A DNA stretch of 64,000 bases from Hyphomicrobium_A sp963776675 (GTDB lineage: Bacteria; Pseudomonadota; Alphaproteobacteria; Rhizobiales; Hyphomicrobiaceae), in the NCBI GenBank assembly GCA_963776675.1, contig CAVZNR010000049.1, forward strand, positions 248,001 through 312,000. The letters run 5' to 3'. Both the position numbers and the translations under genes were made by a program. Positions 26,640 through 36,341 of the stretch are shown here, in pieces. Within the stretch, counting starts at the first letter, position 1, and each line of letters starts with the position of its first letter. The notes under the pieces are model-generated. The model ran no database searches. It worked only from the letters and a program-made list of their open reading frames with translations, and had not been told where the DNA came from.

Positions 26640-28178
26640 TCAACCGCCGACGCGGATTTCGGGCTCCCGCTCCAGCAGCTCGGCGAGGGCGGCAAAGCGC
26701 CGGCGCAGGCGCTCTCCGTCGAGCCCGGCGTAGGCTTTGGGAATGGTCAGCACCAGCTTGCCGCCATCATAGCTCAAGGGTGTCTCGTCGATCACACCGG
26801 CGACGCCAATCGACAGCATGTGCGCCGTGCGCACCGCGGCGCCGACGATGCGGGCGCGCTTCTGCACGCGCTTGGACACGATGCTCTTGAGGCGCCCGGA
26901 CAGATCGTCGTTGCGGCCCTGACCGGTGCCCACGTGCCGGTAGTAGATCGACAGCGCCAGAAAGATGCGTCCCGGATGATCGATGCCGGCGAGTGCAGCA
27001 TGCGCCAGCAGATTGAGGCTCTGCTCGCCGCGATAGTCGGGGTGCGAGCGCCAGCCGATATCGGAGATGAGGCAGGCGGCGTAGCGCAAGCGCCGCTCAT
27101 CCGGCGTCTCCTTAGGCCCGGGCGGCTGGAAGAGGACGTCGGTCCATTTGCACAGCTCCCAGGCGTGCTCGACCGAGCGCGAGCGCAGGCCGGCGAATTC
27201 GGCGCAGAAGCTCAAAAGCGGGTCCTTGCGCCGCTCGTGCGCCGGCAGCAGGCTGAACAGCAGACCTTCGCGAATGCCGAAGGTGGAAAAGACCACCTCG
27301 CGCGGCTCCACCGCCTTCAGGAGGCGCTCCAACACCAGCGCGCCATACGGTAAAACCTCGCGCCGCGCCCGCGCCAGCTCCTCGATGCCCGACAGCGCGC
27401 CGAGCTTCTTGTTCTTGCGCACGAACTCGCAGAAGGCGATCGCCTCTGCCGTGGGGATCGTATAGCCGTGCGTCACACGCAAGGGATAGGCCGTCTGCTC
27501 CATGTGAAGATGCGCGAGCGCACGCCAGCTGCCACCGACGGCATAGAAGGGATGGCCCTTGCCGTCGGCGAGCCATGGCACGGCCTCGATCGCGGCGTCG
27601 ACGAGGGGCTGCGCCTTCTCGATCTTGGCGCCGCTGGCATCGATGAGACGCAGTCCGCCCACGGGCAGCGTCACGGCCTCCTGCAGCCGGTCTTTGGCGA
27701 GCTCGATGAGCTCCAGGCTGCCACCCCCCAGGTCACCTGCGAGGCCGTCGGCGTTGATGAAGCCCATCATCGTGCCTTGCGCGACGAGCTTGGCCTCCTT
27801 TTCTCCCGACAACACCTCGATCTTGGCGCCGCACGCCTTCTCGGCTTGCGCGATGAACTCGGAGCCGTCGGCCGCCTCGCGCACGGCGGCGGTCGCAATC
27901 GCGCGCACGTTTTTGACGTCGAGAATGCGAGCGATCGAGCGGAAGCGGCCGAGCGCGGCCAACGCGCGCGTGACGCTCTCCCCGCCCAGGCGGCCCGTGG
28001 TGGCAATGGAGCGGCCGAGACCGCACAAGACCTTCTCGTTGAAGAGCGGGGTGGGGGAGCGGACCGCCCCCTCATAGATGACGAGGCGCACCGAGTTCGA
28101 CCCGATATCGATCACGCCGATAGGTTCGAGCTCCTGAAATCGGCGCCGCTCGCCGAATAACCGCTCCAAGCTCGTCAA
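26640..28178 (-). CDS. ppx: Exopolyphosphatase / Ppx-GppA phosphatase
   Basis: 512 residues. It hydrolyses polyphosphate, and possibly pppGpp, in the cytosol. The actin-like ATPase fold shows phosphate 1 VIDIGSNSVRLVIYEG, the catalytic-Glu region around TAAVREAADG, and phosphate 2 DLGGGSLELIEL. A C-terminal HD-like helical domain follows (RLRYAACLISDIGWRSHPDY). The start is a TTG at 28178, since no in-frame ATG precedes the first conserved strand. It begins 13 bases after the ppk stop, so ppk-ppx form an operon for polyphosphate synthesis and breakdown. Confidence 0.95.
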   Translation of the reverse strand: MTSLERLFGERRRFQELEPIGVIDIGSNSVRLVIYEGAVRSPTPLFNEKVLCGLGRSIATTGRLGGESVTRALAALGRFRSIARILDVKNVRAIATAAVREAADGSEFIAQAEKACGAKIEVLSGEKEAKLVAQGTMMGFINADGLAGDLGGGSLELIELAKDRLQEAVTLPVGGLRLIDASGAKIEKAQPLVDAAIEAVPWLADGKGHPFYAVGGSWRALAHLHMEQTAYPLRVTHGYTIPTAEAIAFCEFVRKNKKLGALSGIEELARARREVLPYGALVLERLLKAVEPREVVFSTFGIREGLLFSLLPAHERRKDPLLSFCAEFAGLRSRSVEHAWELCKWTDVLFQPPGPKETPDERRLRYAACLISDIGWRSHPDYRGEQSLNLLAHAALAGIDHPGRIFLALSIYYRHVGTGQGRNDDLSGRLKSIVSKRVQKRARIVGAAVRTAHMLSIGVAGVIDETPLSYDGGKLVLTIPKAYAGLDGERLRRRFAALAELLEREPEIRVGG

Positions 28179-28191
28179 GTGCGGCCCCTGA

Positions 28192-30387
28192 CTAGTCTTT
28201 GCTGAGCAGGCTTCGAGGCGGGAAATTCTCCTTCAACGCCTGTCCTCGGCCCGAGAGACTCGGGTTGGTGAGGAAGTATTGATGGGCGTTGAAGATCTCC
28301 TCGCCTTTTGCCGGCCTGATCCGCTCCGAGGAGCCGTCCGACCTTATGAGCCAGCTCTGCTGGTTATCCTTGAGGTTCGCAACCATGATCTGATCGAGAA
28401 CCTGCTCGTGCACGGTCGCGTTGATAATGGGCACCATCGCTTCCACGCGCCGATTGAGGTTGCGCGGCATCATGTCCGCCGAGCTGATATAGACTGCGGC
28501 CTTGGACGAAGGCAGCCCCTCGCCGCGGCCGAAGCAGTAAATGCGCGCGTGCTCGAGGAAGCGACCGACGATGCTCTTGACGCGAATGTTCTCCGACAGC
28601 CCCGGGACGCCCGGGCGCAGACAGCACACGCCGCGCACCACCAGGTCGATCTCCACGCCCGCCTGACTAGCCTCGTAGAGCGTGGTGATGATCTGGCTGT
28701 CGACGAGCGCATTCATCTTCATCCAAATCGCCGCCGGGCGACCCGCCCTGGCGTGCTCAATCTCCTCGCGGATATGTGCGACGATTCGTTCGCGGATGCC
28801 ATTGGGGCTGGCCGCCATGTACTCGAGCTCGGCCGGCTCTCCATAGCCCGTTACGAAATTCAAGATGCGCGTCACGTCGCGTGCGATGGCCGGATCGGTG
28901 GTGAACAGCGACAAGTCCGTGTAAACGCGCGCCGTTTGCGGATGATAGTTGCCCGTGCCGATGTGGCAGTAGCTGGTGAGCTCGGCTCCCTCGCGCCGGA
29001 CGATAATGCCGAGCTTGGCGTGCGTCTTGAGCTCGATGAAACCGTAGACGACGTGCACGCCCGCGTTTTCCAGATCGCGCGCCCAGCGAATGTTGGCTGC
29101 CTCGTCGAAGCGAGCTTTGAGCTCGACGACGGCCGTCACCGACTTGCCCGCCTCCACTGCCTCCTTGAGGGCCTGCACGATGGGGCTGTCGCGCGAGGTG
29201 CGGTAGAGCGTCCACTTGATGGCCATCACGTTGGGATCGGCGACGGCCTGGCGCAGGTACTGCACGACGACGTCGAAGGACTCATAGGGGTGGTGGACGA
29301 TGATGTCCTTCTTGCGCACCGCGGCAAAGCAGTCGCTGTTGAACTCGCGAATGCGTTCGGGAAAGCGGCCGACGAACGGCTTGTACAGTAGATCGGGCCG
29401 ATCGGAGACGATGAGCTGCGCCGTATCCGCGAGTGCCAAAAGCCCGTCCTTGACGAACACGGCGTCCTCGCCGACCTCCAGCTCCTCGACCACGAAGCGC
29501 TTCAAGCGATTGGGCATCGCCGCATCGAGCTCGAGGCGGATCACGTGGCCGCGACGGCGGCGTTTGAGCGCGCTTTCGAACGAGCGCACCAGATCCTCGG
29601 CTTCCTCCTGCACCTCGATGTCACTGTCGCGCAAGACGCGGAAGGCACCCTGGCTCTTGATCTCGAAGCCGGGGAACAGCTCGTCGAGGAACAGTCCGAT
29701 CATCGTCTCCAGCCGGATGAAGCGCAGATCGGCGGGGTGGTCGCCGTCGACGTCGCCGATGCGAATGAAGCGTTCAAGCTGACCAGGGAGCGGAATGAGC
29801 CCGTTCATCGCCTTGCCGTCGCTGTTGCGCTGCATCTCGACGACGATCACGAGTCCCCGATTTAGAATGAACGGGAAGGGATGCGCCGGGTCGACGGCGA
29901 TCGGGGTGAGGATGGGGAACATGTGGGTCATGAACAGGCGCTGCAGCCAGCCGCGTTCGGGCGCGCGCAGATCCTTCTGCTCGAGGATCTTGAGGCCGGC
30001 TTCCGCCAGCTTCGCGCGCAGGTCGCGCCAACAGGCTTGCTTGTCGGCGACGAGGCCGGCCGCAAACCGATTGATGGCCCGCAACTGCTGCGGGGGCGTC
30101 AGGCCGTCCTGCGAAATCGTCTGCACGCCGGCCTGCACCTGGCCGTACACGCCCGCGACGCGCACCATGTAGAACTCGTCGAGATTGGCCGCCGAGATCG
30201 ACAGGAAGCGCAGGCGCTCGAGCAGCGGGTGATTCTCGTTGGACGCCTCCTCGAGAACGCGGCGGTTGAACTGCAGCCAGGAGAGCTCGCGGTTGTAGAA
30301 GCGATCCGGACCCTCAGGCGGTCCCGCCTCTACCCGTGCCACCACCTTGGCCGACTTTTCGCGCATTTTGTTCCTGGCGCTTGCCAT
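28192..30387 (-). CDS. ppk1: Polyphosphate kinase 1
   Basis: 731 residues, full length. It reversibly polymerises the gamma-phosphate of ATP into polyphosphate. The N-domain (FYNRELSWLQFNRRVLEEA) and head domain precede two PLD-like catalytic domains: THAKLGIIVRREG with the autophosphorylated His, GTGNYHPQTARVYTDLSLFT, and later FLEHARIYCFGRGEG. GGAGC precedes the ATG at 30387. It is followed directly by ppx and preceded, 93 bases away, by hdaA, the standard alphaproteobacterial arrangement. Confidence 0.97.
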   Translation of the reverse strand: MASARNKMREKSAKVVARVEAGPPEGPDRFYNRELSWLQFNRRVLEEASNENHPLLERLRFLSISAANLDEFYMVRVAGVYGQVQAGVQTISQDGLTPPQQLRAINRFAAGLVADKQACWRDLRAKLAEAGLKILEQKDLRAPERGWLQRLFMTHMFPILTPIAVDPAHPFPFILNRGLVIVVEMQRNSDGKAMNGLIPLPGQLERFIRIGDVDGDHPADLRFIRLETMIGLFLDELFPGFEIKSQGAFRVLRDSDIEVQEEAEDLVRSFESALKRRRRGHVIRLELDAAMPNRLKRFVVEELEVGEDAVFVKDGLLALADTAQLIVSDRPDLLYKPFVGRFPERIREFNSDCFAAVRKKDIIVHHPYESFDVVVQYLRQAVADPNVMAIKWTLYRTSRDSPIVQALKEAVEAGKSVTAVVELKARFDEAANIRWARDLENAGVHVVYGFIELKTHAKLGIIVRREGAELTSYCHIGTGNYHPQTARVYTDLSLFTTDPAIARDVTRILNFVTGYGEPAELEYMAASPNGIRERIVAHIREEIEHARAGRPAAIWMKMNALVDSQIITTLYEASQAGVEIDLVVRGVCCLRPGVPGLSENIRVKSIVGRFLEHARIYCFGRGEGLPSSKAAVYISSADMMPRNLNRRVEAMVPIINATVHEQVLDQIMVANLKDNQQSWLIRSDGSSERIRPAKGEEIFNAHQYFLTNPSLSGRGQALKENFPPRSLLSKD

Positions 30388-30480
30388 CTCAAAGCTCCTC
30401 CACTCCGCCGCTCACGGCAATCAGCGGGCAGAGTGCGACACCTTCATGACATACGCGGCGGACGTTAAGGTTTTCGTCAC

Positions 30481-31200
30481 TCACAATTTTTGGCCCACAG
30501 CCTGGCTCGCAGGCCCGGCTGGGCTTTCTGTGAGCGCCGCCAAGGCCTCCGCCGCCAGGGGACGCGTCACTTTGCGGTGGGTCTCGAGCGCGAGCCGGTC
30601 CACCGCCGCGACGACGCGACTTGCCGCCTCCATGGAGCGCTCCATGCGGACGCTCAAGAACTCGATCACCGCCGGCTCGACGTTGAGCTGGCGGTCGCAG
30701 AACAGCTTGACCAGCACCGCCTTGAGCAGGGTCTCGTCGGGCGGTTGCAGCTCGACCACGGGAAGCGCCCTGAGGCGCGAGCGCAGGTCGGGAATACGAA
30801 ACGTCAGGTCGCCCGGCGCCTCACGCGAGGTCAGCAGCACAGAAACCGCGCTTTCGCGCGCGCGGTTCAACAGGTGAAAGAGCGCGCGCTCGTCGGCAAT
30901 CCCGCGATCCAGATCCTCCACGACAAGCGCGCTGCGCTCGGCCAACGCGGCGACCACACCGTCGGACAGCTCCGCGGCGGGCACGAGATGCGCCGTCGAC
31001 CGCAAGCGCCACACGTTGGCAAGATGGCTCTTGCCCGATCCGCGCGGGCCCACGACCACGGCGGCGGGATGCGGCCAACGCGGCCAGGCATCGATAAGCT
31101 CGACCGCGGCCGCATTGGAGCGGCTGACGAGGAAATCCTCCTCGCCGAGCGCCTGGCGATGCGCGAGGTCGAGGACGAGCTGGCGGGGCGCGGCTGTCAT
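30481..31200 (-). CDS. hdaA: DnaA regulatory inactivator HdaA
   Basis: 239 residues, a DnaA-like AAA+ protein that promotes hydrolysis of DnaA-ATP after initiation when bound to the sliding clamp. The N-terminal clamp-binding peptide QLVLDL is at residues 7-12. Walker A reads VVGPRGSGKSHL and the Walker B region LVVEDLDRG. The arginine-finger region follows at RIPDLRSRLRAL. It has no C-terminal DNA-binding domain, as expected for Hda. Its ATG overlaps the stop of the AI-2E permease gene (ATGA), so the two are translationally coupled. Confidence 0.95.
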   Translation of the reverse strand: MTAAPRQLVLDLAHRQALGEEDFLVSRSNAAAVELIDAWPRWPHPAAVVVGPRGSGKSHLANVWRLRSTAHLVPAAELSDGVVAALAERSALVVEDLDRGIADERALFHLLNRARESAVSVLLTSREAPGDLTFRIPDLRSRLRALPVVELQPPDETLLKAVLVKLFCDRQLNVEPAVIEFLSVRMERSMEAASRVVAAVDRLALETHRKVTRPLAAEALAALTESPAGPASQAVGQKL

Positions 31201-32300
31201 GATGCGGATCGGGTCTCGGTGGGCGGCGCTACCGGTGCTGGCTCCTCACCTCGGTAGACGCCGCTTGATAGATAGACACTGAGCGCAAAGCGCACCAGAA
31301 CGCCGACCGCCGCAGCGATCGGCACGGCGACCAGCACGCCGACGAACCCGAACAGGTAGCTGAATACGAACAGCGAGAAGATCAGCCATACCGGGTGCAG
31401 CCCGATCTTGGAGCCGACGATGGTGGGGCTGAGGAACCCGGCGTCGAGCACCTGCGCGCCAATGAAGATGCCGACGACGATGACAATGGGCAGGAGATCG
31501 GGCCAGAACTGTACCACCGCTATGGTGGTGGCGGTGATGAGGCCCAGCGCCCAGCCGACGAAGGGAACGAAGCTCATGAGGCCGGTGCCGAGCCCGACCA
31601 GCAGCCCGTATTTGAGGCCGGCCGCCGTCAGGCACAACGCGTAGTAGACGGCGAGCACGAAGCACACGGTGCCCTGCCCACGAATAAAGGCCGACACCGC
31701 CGCATTGATGTCTCCGGCCAAGCGACGCAGCGTCGGTGCGTGCTCGCGCGGAAGCCAGGAATCGATCTTGGCGAGCATCGGATACCAATCGATCAGCACG
31801 TAGAACACGACGAGCGGCGTCACCAGGAGAAGAGAGAGAAAGTTGAACAGCGCCAGCCCCTGGCTCCACAGCGAGCCCGCCAGCGCACCGGCAAGGCTCG
31901 CCCAGTTATCCGAAAGCGCCTCCGAGGCGCGGTTAAGGCCACTCTCGAACTCGGCGTAGTGGCTGCCGAGCTGCGTGCGCGCCCACGCATCGAGCAGCGT
32001 GCGCAGGCGGCTCAGCTCCTCGGGCAGCGTCACGGCGAACTCCTGGGCCTGGGTCAGCAGCAACGGAACCAGGAGCACCAGGGCCGCCGCGATGGCGCAC
32101 ACGAACGCCGCAACGATCAGCACGGCTGCGAGCCATCGGGGCAGGCCCCAGCGCGCGAGCCCGTCAGCGGCGGGATTGAGAAAATAGGCAATCACGATGC
32201 CGGCGACGAACGGCAGCAAGACCGGCCGGAGCAGCCCGATCGCCAGCACGAGCAACAAGGCCGCCGTGAGCCAGAACAGCACCTGTCGCTCGATACGCAT
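31197..32300 (-). CDS. AI-2E family transporter (PerM-like permease)
   Basis: 367 residues from 32300. About eight membrane helices are arranged as in the AI-2E/TqsA/PerM family: an N-terminal pair, a cytoplasmic helical segment (TLPEELSRLRTLLDAWARTQ) and the conserved C-terminal block (PFVGWALGLITATT, GSKIGLHPVWLIFSLFVFSYLFG). Family members export small molecules or act as Na+/H+ exchangers; the substrate here is unknown. The gene overlaps hdaA by four bases. Confidence 0.9.
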   Translation of the reverse strand: MRIERQVLFWLTAALLLVLAIGLLRPVLLPFVAGIVIAYFLNPAADGLARWGLPRWLAAVLIVAAFVCAIAAALVLLVPLLLTQAQEFAVTLPEELSRLRTLLDAWARTQLGSHYAEFESGLNRASEALSDNWASLAGALAGSLWSQGLALFNFLSLLLVTPLVVFYVLIDWYPMLAKIDSWLPREHAPTLRRLAGDINAAVSAFIRGQGTVCFVLAVYYALCLTAAGLKYGLLVGLGTGLMSFVPFVGWALGLITATTIAVVQFWPDLLPIVIVVGIFIGAQVLDAGFLSPTIVGSKIGLHPVWLIFSLFVFSYLFGFVGVLVAVPIAAAVGVLVRFALSVYLSSGVYRGEEPAPVAPPTETRSAS

Positions 32301-32336
32301 TGCCCGGGCCCTCCCCTCCAACGCTCAGGAAGACCG

Positions 32337-32891
32337 CTATTCGCCGGCCTCCGTCGATTCATACCCGGACATATGTAGCAGCCAACCGTGCAAATAGGCA
32401 GCAAGGGAAGCGATCGTGAGCGCGCCCGTCACCCATATGAGCACGAGGCGCACGATGCCGAGGCCCAAGCCGAAGCCTTCGTCCGCCAACACTGTACCCG
32501 CCAGCACGATCTGCGACACCGTGTTGGCCTTGCTGACGACAAGAGGGCGGATGCGCACTGGATTGCCCAGGAGCCAAGACAGGATGATCGCGATGACGAT
32601 CAGGATGTCGCGCGAGACGACGGCGATCACCAGCCACAGCGGCAGCTCCCCGCCGACGCCAAGGGCGAGAAAAATGCAAACGATCAAAAGCTTGTCGGCG
32701 AGTGGATCGAGATAGGCGCCGAGCTCGGTCGCCCAGCCGTAGGTCTTGGCGAGATAGCCGTCGACCCCGTCGGAGATCCCCGCCACGATAAAGGCAAAGA
32801 AGGCGGCCTGCGTCTGCCCGGTCACGAGCAGCCAGAACACAAGCGGCACCAGGATCACCCGGCCAAGCGTGATGAGATTGGGAATGTTCAA
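32337..32891 (-). CDS. CDP-alcohol phosphatidyltransferase (PgsA-like)
   Basis: 184 residues from a TTG start at 32891 (LNIPNLITLGRVILVP follows), which matches the family N-terminus. A longer reading to 32981 adds an unlike leader. It is an integral membrane enzyme joining a CDP-activated lipid to an alcohol. The signature is SDGVDGYLAKTYGWATELG then AYLDPLADK; lysine replaces the usual arginine after DGxxA. It is probably phosphatidylglycerophosphate or cardiolipin-type synthesis. It lies 36 bases upstream of the AI-2E gene on the same strand. Confidence 0.87.
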   Translation of the reverse strand: MNIPNLITLGRVILVPLVFWLLVTGQTQAAFFAFIVAGISDGVDGYLAKTYGWATELGAYLDPLADKLLIVCIFLALGVGGELPLWLVIAVVSRDILIVIAIILSWLLGNPVRIRPLVVSKANTVSQIVLAGTVLADEGFGLGLGIVRLVLIWVTGALTIASLAAYLHGWLLHMSGYESTEAGE

Positions 32892-33028
32892 GGCGCGTTC
32901 CGTTGTCCGTTCGTTTTTGGGTGCCGCCCAACTCCTGTTGATTGGCACCAGGATAAATTTTACCCGGGAAAGAAGTGCCAAAAACCTTCGCGCCGCGCCA
33001 GAGCGGCAAAAACGGCAGAATCACCGAG

Positions 33029-34123
33029 TTAGTAGCCTGAGCGCAGCACCCACATGCCGCCCCCGCCCTCCAGGGTGAGCCCTTGGCTGCGGAGCGCTGC
33101 GGCGAGCGCCGGGGCCCCGCCCGGATAGCGCAGCTTGAGGCCGGCGCTCTGGGCCGATTCCGCCTCGATCCTCAAGTCATTGAGCTCGGGTAGCCCCAAA
33201 AGGCGCCGGCGCATATCGCTCCACTCGCCCAGGCTCGCGTAGCGCGCCTCTATGGCGACCTGCTCACCGTAAACGGCGGCGCCGGCGCCGGACTTGACCG
33301 CCTTCCAGCGGCCTTCCAGCACGCCCTGGCCCACGACGGCGGCAAACTCCATGGCGTAGCCCATGTCACCGTCGAACACCTTGTAGTTGCGCTTGAGATT
33401 GAGCGGACCCACCGCGTCGATGCCGACGAGCGTCACGTGCAAGCGGTTCGCGGCAGCGTCCGGCTCCGCGATTGCGACCACGACGTAGGGCTTTCCGTAC
33501 TCGCCGGCGAGGATGCGCTCGCCGCCGCGCCCTTCTATGAGCATCTTCAGCGTGTCGGCGTGGATCTGCGGCTTCAGACGCTGCAGGTCCAAAGGCGTCA
33601 GCGTATGCTCCAGGTCGAGGCTCTTCCACATCCCGGTCCACGCGCGCGCCGCCGCGCCGCTGTCGACCGCTCCTTCGGCGTTGCGCACCACGGGCACGAC
33701 GATCACCTCGCGCGCCTGCTCCTCGACGAAGGGGATGCCTTCCTGCTGCAGGACGGCGCGCACCGACTCGGGCCGGAAGGAAAAGTCGAGGCTGGCGATG
33801 TAGCGTGTCGACGAGTTGCGTTCGGAGCGGACCGATACGCCTTCGAAGAAGTCGGACGAGCGCAGAGCGGAGAGCCGCTTCAGGCGGTCGTAGTCGGTGA
33901 CCGGAACCACGCGCTTCAGAAGCGAGCGAAAGGCGGACTGCTGGCCGTCGGCCAGGGCCTTCTCCTTGGCGGCCACCGCGTTGGCGGCCTGCGCATCGAC
34001 GGGATAGTTACCGACCGTATAAACGTCGTCGTTGCGGGCCGAGTTGGGCGCCGCAAAAGCCGCAGCGCACGCGGCCGACAAAGCGACCCCCGCCAAGCTC
34101 GCGCACAGAATTCGCTTCATCAT
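33029..34123 (-). CDS. DUF2066 domain exported protein
   Basis: 364 residues from 34123 (a second Met follows immediately). A signal peptide (MMKRILCASLAGVALSAACAAAFA) precedes the DUF2066 region: DVYTVGNYPVDAQAANAVAAKEKALADGQ, VVPVTDYDRL, and IPFVEEQAREVIVVPVVRN. Function unknown but strongly conserved between purM and the CDP-alcohol transferase in alphaproteobacteria, with purM divergent as here. The 164 bases to purM must hold both promoters. Confidence 0.88.
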   Translation of the reverse strand: MMKRILCASLAGVALSAACAAAFAAPNSARNDDVYTVGNYPVDAQAANAVAAKEKALADGQQSAFRSLLKRVVPVTDYDRLKRLSALRSSDFFEGVSVRSERNSSTRYIASLDFSFRPESVRAVLQQEGIPFVEEQAREVIVVPVVRNAEGAVDSGAAARAWTGMWKSLDLEHTLTPLDLQRLKPQIHADTLKMLIEGRGGERILAGEYGKPYVVVAIAEPDAAANRLHVTLVGIDAVGPLNLKRNYKVFDGDMGYAMEFAAVVGQGVLEGRWKAVKSGAGAAVYGEQVAIEARYASLGEWSDMRRRLLGLPELNDLRIEAESAQSAGLKLRYPGGAPALAAALRSQGLTLEGGGGMWVLRSGY

Positions 34124-34287
34124 GGCCCGCACGCGCCTCTCCCTGCCCCTCCGGGACTTGCCGAAGCCCAGAATCCTCACGACTATCGTCACGATCATCG
34201 CCGCGTGTTGCGCTCACTCCGGCGAAGCTGCTAGGACGGCCGCAATCTCCGGCGGGCAATGGGGCGAAAGTTGGGTTCCAAGGTCAC

Positions 34288-35403
34288 ATGACAGAGCCTG
34301 CCGCCAAAGGCAACCCGATCTCCTACCGCGATGCCGGGGTCGATATCGACGCCGGCAACAAGCTGGTCGAGGCCATCAAGCCGCTCGCCAAGGCGACGCG
34401 GCGGGCGGGCGCAGATGCCGACCTCGGCGGTTTCGGCGCGCTATTCGACCTGAAAAGCGCCGGCTACCACGATCCCATCCTGGTGGCGGCGACCGACGGT
34501 GTCGGAACCAAGCTCAGAATCGCGATTGAGACGGGGCGTCATGCCACCATCGGCATCGACCTTGTCGCCATGTGCGTCAACGATCTGGTCGTGCAGGGCG
34601 CCGAGCCTCTTTTCTTTCTCGACTACTTCGCCTGCGGGAAGCTCGATGTGGCGGCGGCAAAGGAGGTGATCGCCGGCATTGCGGAAGGCTGTCGCCAGGC
34701 GGGTTGCGCGCTGATCGGCGGCGAGACCGCCGAGATGCCGGGCATGTATGCGGCGAAGGACTACGATCTTGCAGGTTTCGCCGTCGGCGCGGCCGAGCGC
34801 GGGCTCATCCTGCCGCGCAGCGACGTGGGCGTGGGCGACGTACTGATCGGGCTCGCCTCCTCGGGCGTGCACTCCAACGGCTATTCTCTGGTGCGACGGC
34901 TGGTCACCGAAGCAGGACTCGCCTGGGCCGCGCCCGCGCCGTTCGCAACGGATGGGTCTCTTGCAGAGGTGCTGCTGGCGCCGACGCGCATCTACGTCAA
35001 GCCGGTGCTTGCGGCGATCGAGGCAACCGGCGGCCCCGAAGGCGCCATCAAGGCGCTGGCGCACATCACCGGCGGCGGGCTCACCGAGAACCTGCCGCGC
35101 GTGCTGCCCGACACGGTTGCCGCGCATATCGATCTGTCGGCGATCACACCACCACCCGTTTTCGGCTGGCTCGCCGAGACCGGACATCTCGACGATGCGG
35201 AAATGCTCAAGACTTTCAACTGCGGTATCGGCATGATCGTGGTGGCCGCAAAGAACGAGGCCGACGCAGTGCTCACAGCCCTGCACGAGGCGGGCGAGAC
35301 ACCGGCCGTGATCGGCGAGATCACCGCACCAAGCGGCGCCAAGAGCGATGCCAAAGGCAAAGGCGGCGCCTGGGCGGTCACCTACGCGGGAACGTTGCGC
35401 TAA
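34288..35403 (+). CDS. purM: Phosphoribosylformylglycinamidine cyclo-ligase
   Basis: 371 residues, full length. It performs ATP-dependent ring closure of FGAM to AIR in purine synthesis. Conserved parts are SYRDAGVDIDAGNKLVEAIK, the glycine-rich VAATDGVGTKLRIA, MCVNDLVVQGAEPLFFLDYF, GGETAEMPGMY, the ATP-binding SSGVHSNGYSLVR and HITGGGLTENLPR. AAGGTCAC precedes the ATG. purN usually follows at once; here it starts about 3.7 kb later, at 39105. Confidence 0.98.
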   Translation: MTEPAAKGNPISYRDAGVDIDAGNKLVEAIKPLAKATRRAGADADLGGFGALFDLKSAGYHDPILVAATDGVGTKLRIAIETGRHATIGIDLVAMCVNDLVVQGAEPLFFLDYFACGKLDVAAAKEVIAGIAEGCRQAGCALIGGETAEMPGMYAAKDYDLAGFAVGAAERGLILPRSDVGVGDVLIGLASSGVHSNGYSLVRRLVTEAGLAWAAPAPFATDGSLAEVLLAPTRIYVKPVLAAIEATGGPEGAIKALAHITGGGLTENLPRVLPDTVAAHIDLSAITPPPVFGWLAETGHLDDAEMLKTFNCGIGMIVVAAKNEADAVLTALHEAGETPAVIGEITAPSGAKSDAKGKGGAWAVTYAGTLR

Positions 35404-35453
35404 GCTCGCGTCCGGGGCAGCACGAGGCACGCCCCGCGCGGATGGGGTCCGGC

Positions 35454-36200
35454 ATGGAAGTGGGCATCGTCTACGTGTTCGTCGCTGCCGTGATCACGGC
35501 AGTGGCGACAGGCCTGGGCGCCCTTCCTTTTGTGTTCGTGAGACACATCAGCAATTGGTGGCTCGGCATTGCCAATGCCGCGGCAGGAGGGCTCATGCTG
35601 GGGGCGAGCCACAACCTGATCTCGGAAGGCACCAAGCTCGCGCCCAATCGCGTGCTCGCCGGCATCCTGATCGGGCTTGCTGCCATCGTCGTCAGCAACC
35701 GGCTGCTGCGCCGGCGCGGTCCCGTCGATATCGCCAACCTGCATGGCGACGGCGCGGCAAAGGCACTGCTCATCCTCGGCGTCATGACGGCGCATTCGTT
35801 CGCGGAAGGCATCGGGGTCGGCGTATCTTTCGCCGGCACTAAGGAGCTCGGCGTCTTCATCACGACGGCGATCGCTATCCACAATATTCCCGAAGGCCTC
35901 GCCATCTGCCTGGTGCTGATCCCCCGCGGCACGCCGGTTTGGAAGGCATCGTTGTGGAGCATCTTCACGAGTTTGCCCCAGCCGCTGATGGCGGTGCCGG
36001 CCTTCATATTCGTGCTCACGTTCCAGCCGCTGCTGCCGGTGGGGCTGGGCATAGCTGCCGGCGCGATGATCTGGATGGTTTTCGCCGAGCTGATCCCCGA
36101 CGCCGTGGAAAAGACCTCCGGCGGGGCCGTGGGCATCGTCGTGACGCTCGCTATGGTAGCGTTATGGGCGTTTCAGCAATTCCTTCTCGGTCACGGTTAG
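35454..36200 (+). CDS. ZIP family metal transporter
   Basis: 248 residues from 35454 (an in-frame ATG at 35442 is also possible), with about eight helices. The metal-path residues are clear: AHSFAEGIGVG in the fourth helix and IHNIPEGLAICLVL in the fifth, the ZIP signature for zinc or other divalent cations. ZIP proteins move metal into the cytoplasm. It begins 50 bases after purM and may be cotranscribed with it. Confidence 0.9.
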   Translation: MEVGIVYVFVAAVITAVATGLGALPFVFVRHISNWWLGIANAAAGGLMLGASHNLISEGTKLAPNRVLAGILIGLAAIVVSNRLLRRRGPVDIANLHGDGAAKALLILGVMTAHSFAEGIGVGVSFAGTKELGVFITTAIAIHNIPEGLAICLVLIPRGTPVWKASLWSIFTSLPQPLMAVPAFIFVLTFQPLLPVGLGIAAGAMIWMVFAELIPDAVEKTSGGAVGIVVTLAMVALWAFQQFLLGHG

Positions 36201-36341
36201 GTGTTGGTGTTGTTGTCTTAAACCTCGCCGGCTATCTCACACTCATGACTTTGACATTCGATACAGTGGTCTCTCACTGCTGAGCTGAAACAGCGCACGC
36301 ACGCCGACACTTTGGAACCCGCCGCAAATAGCACGGAGCGC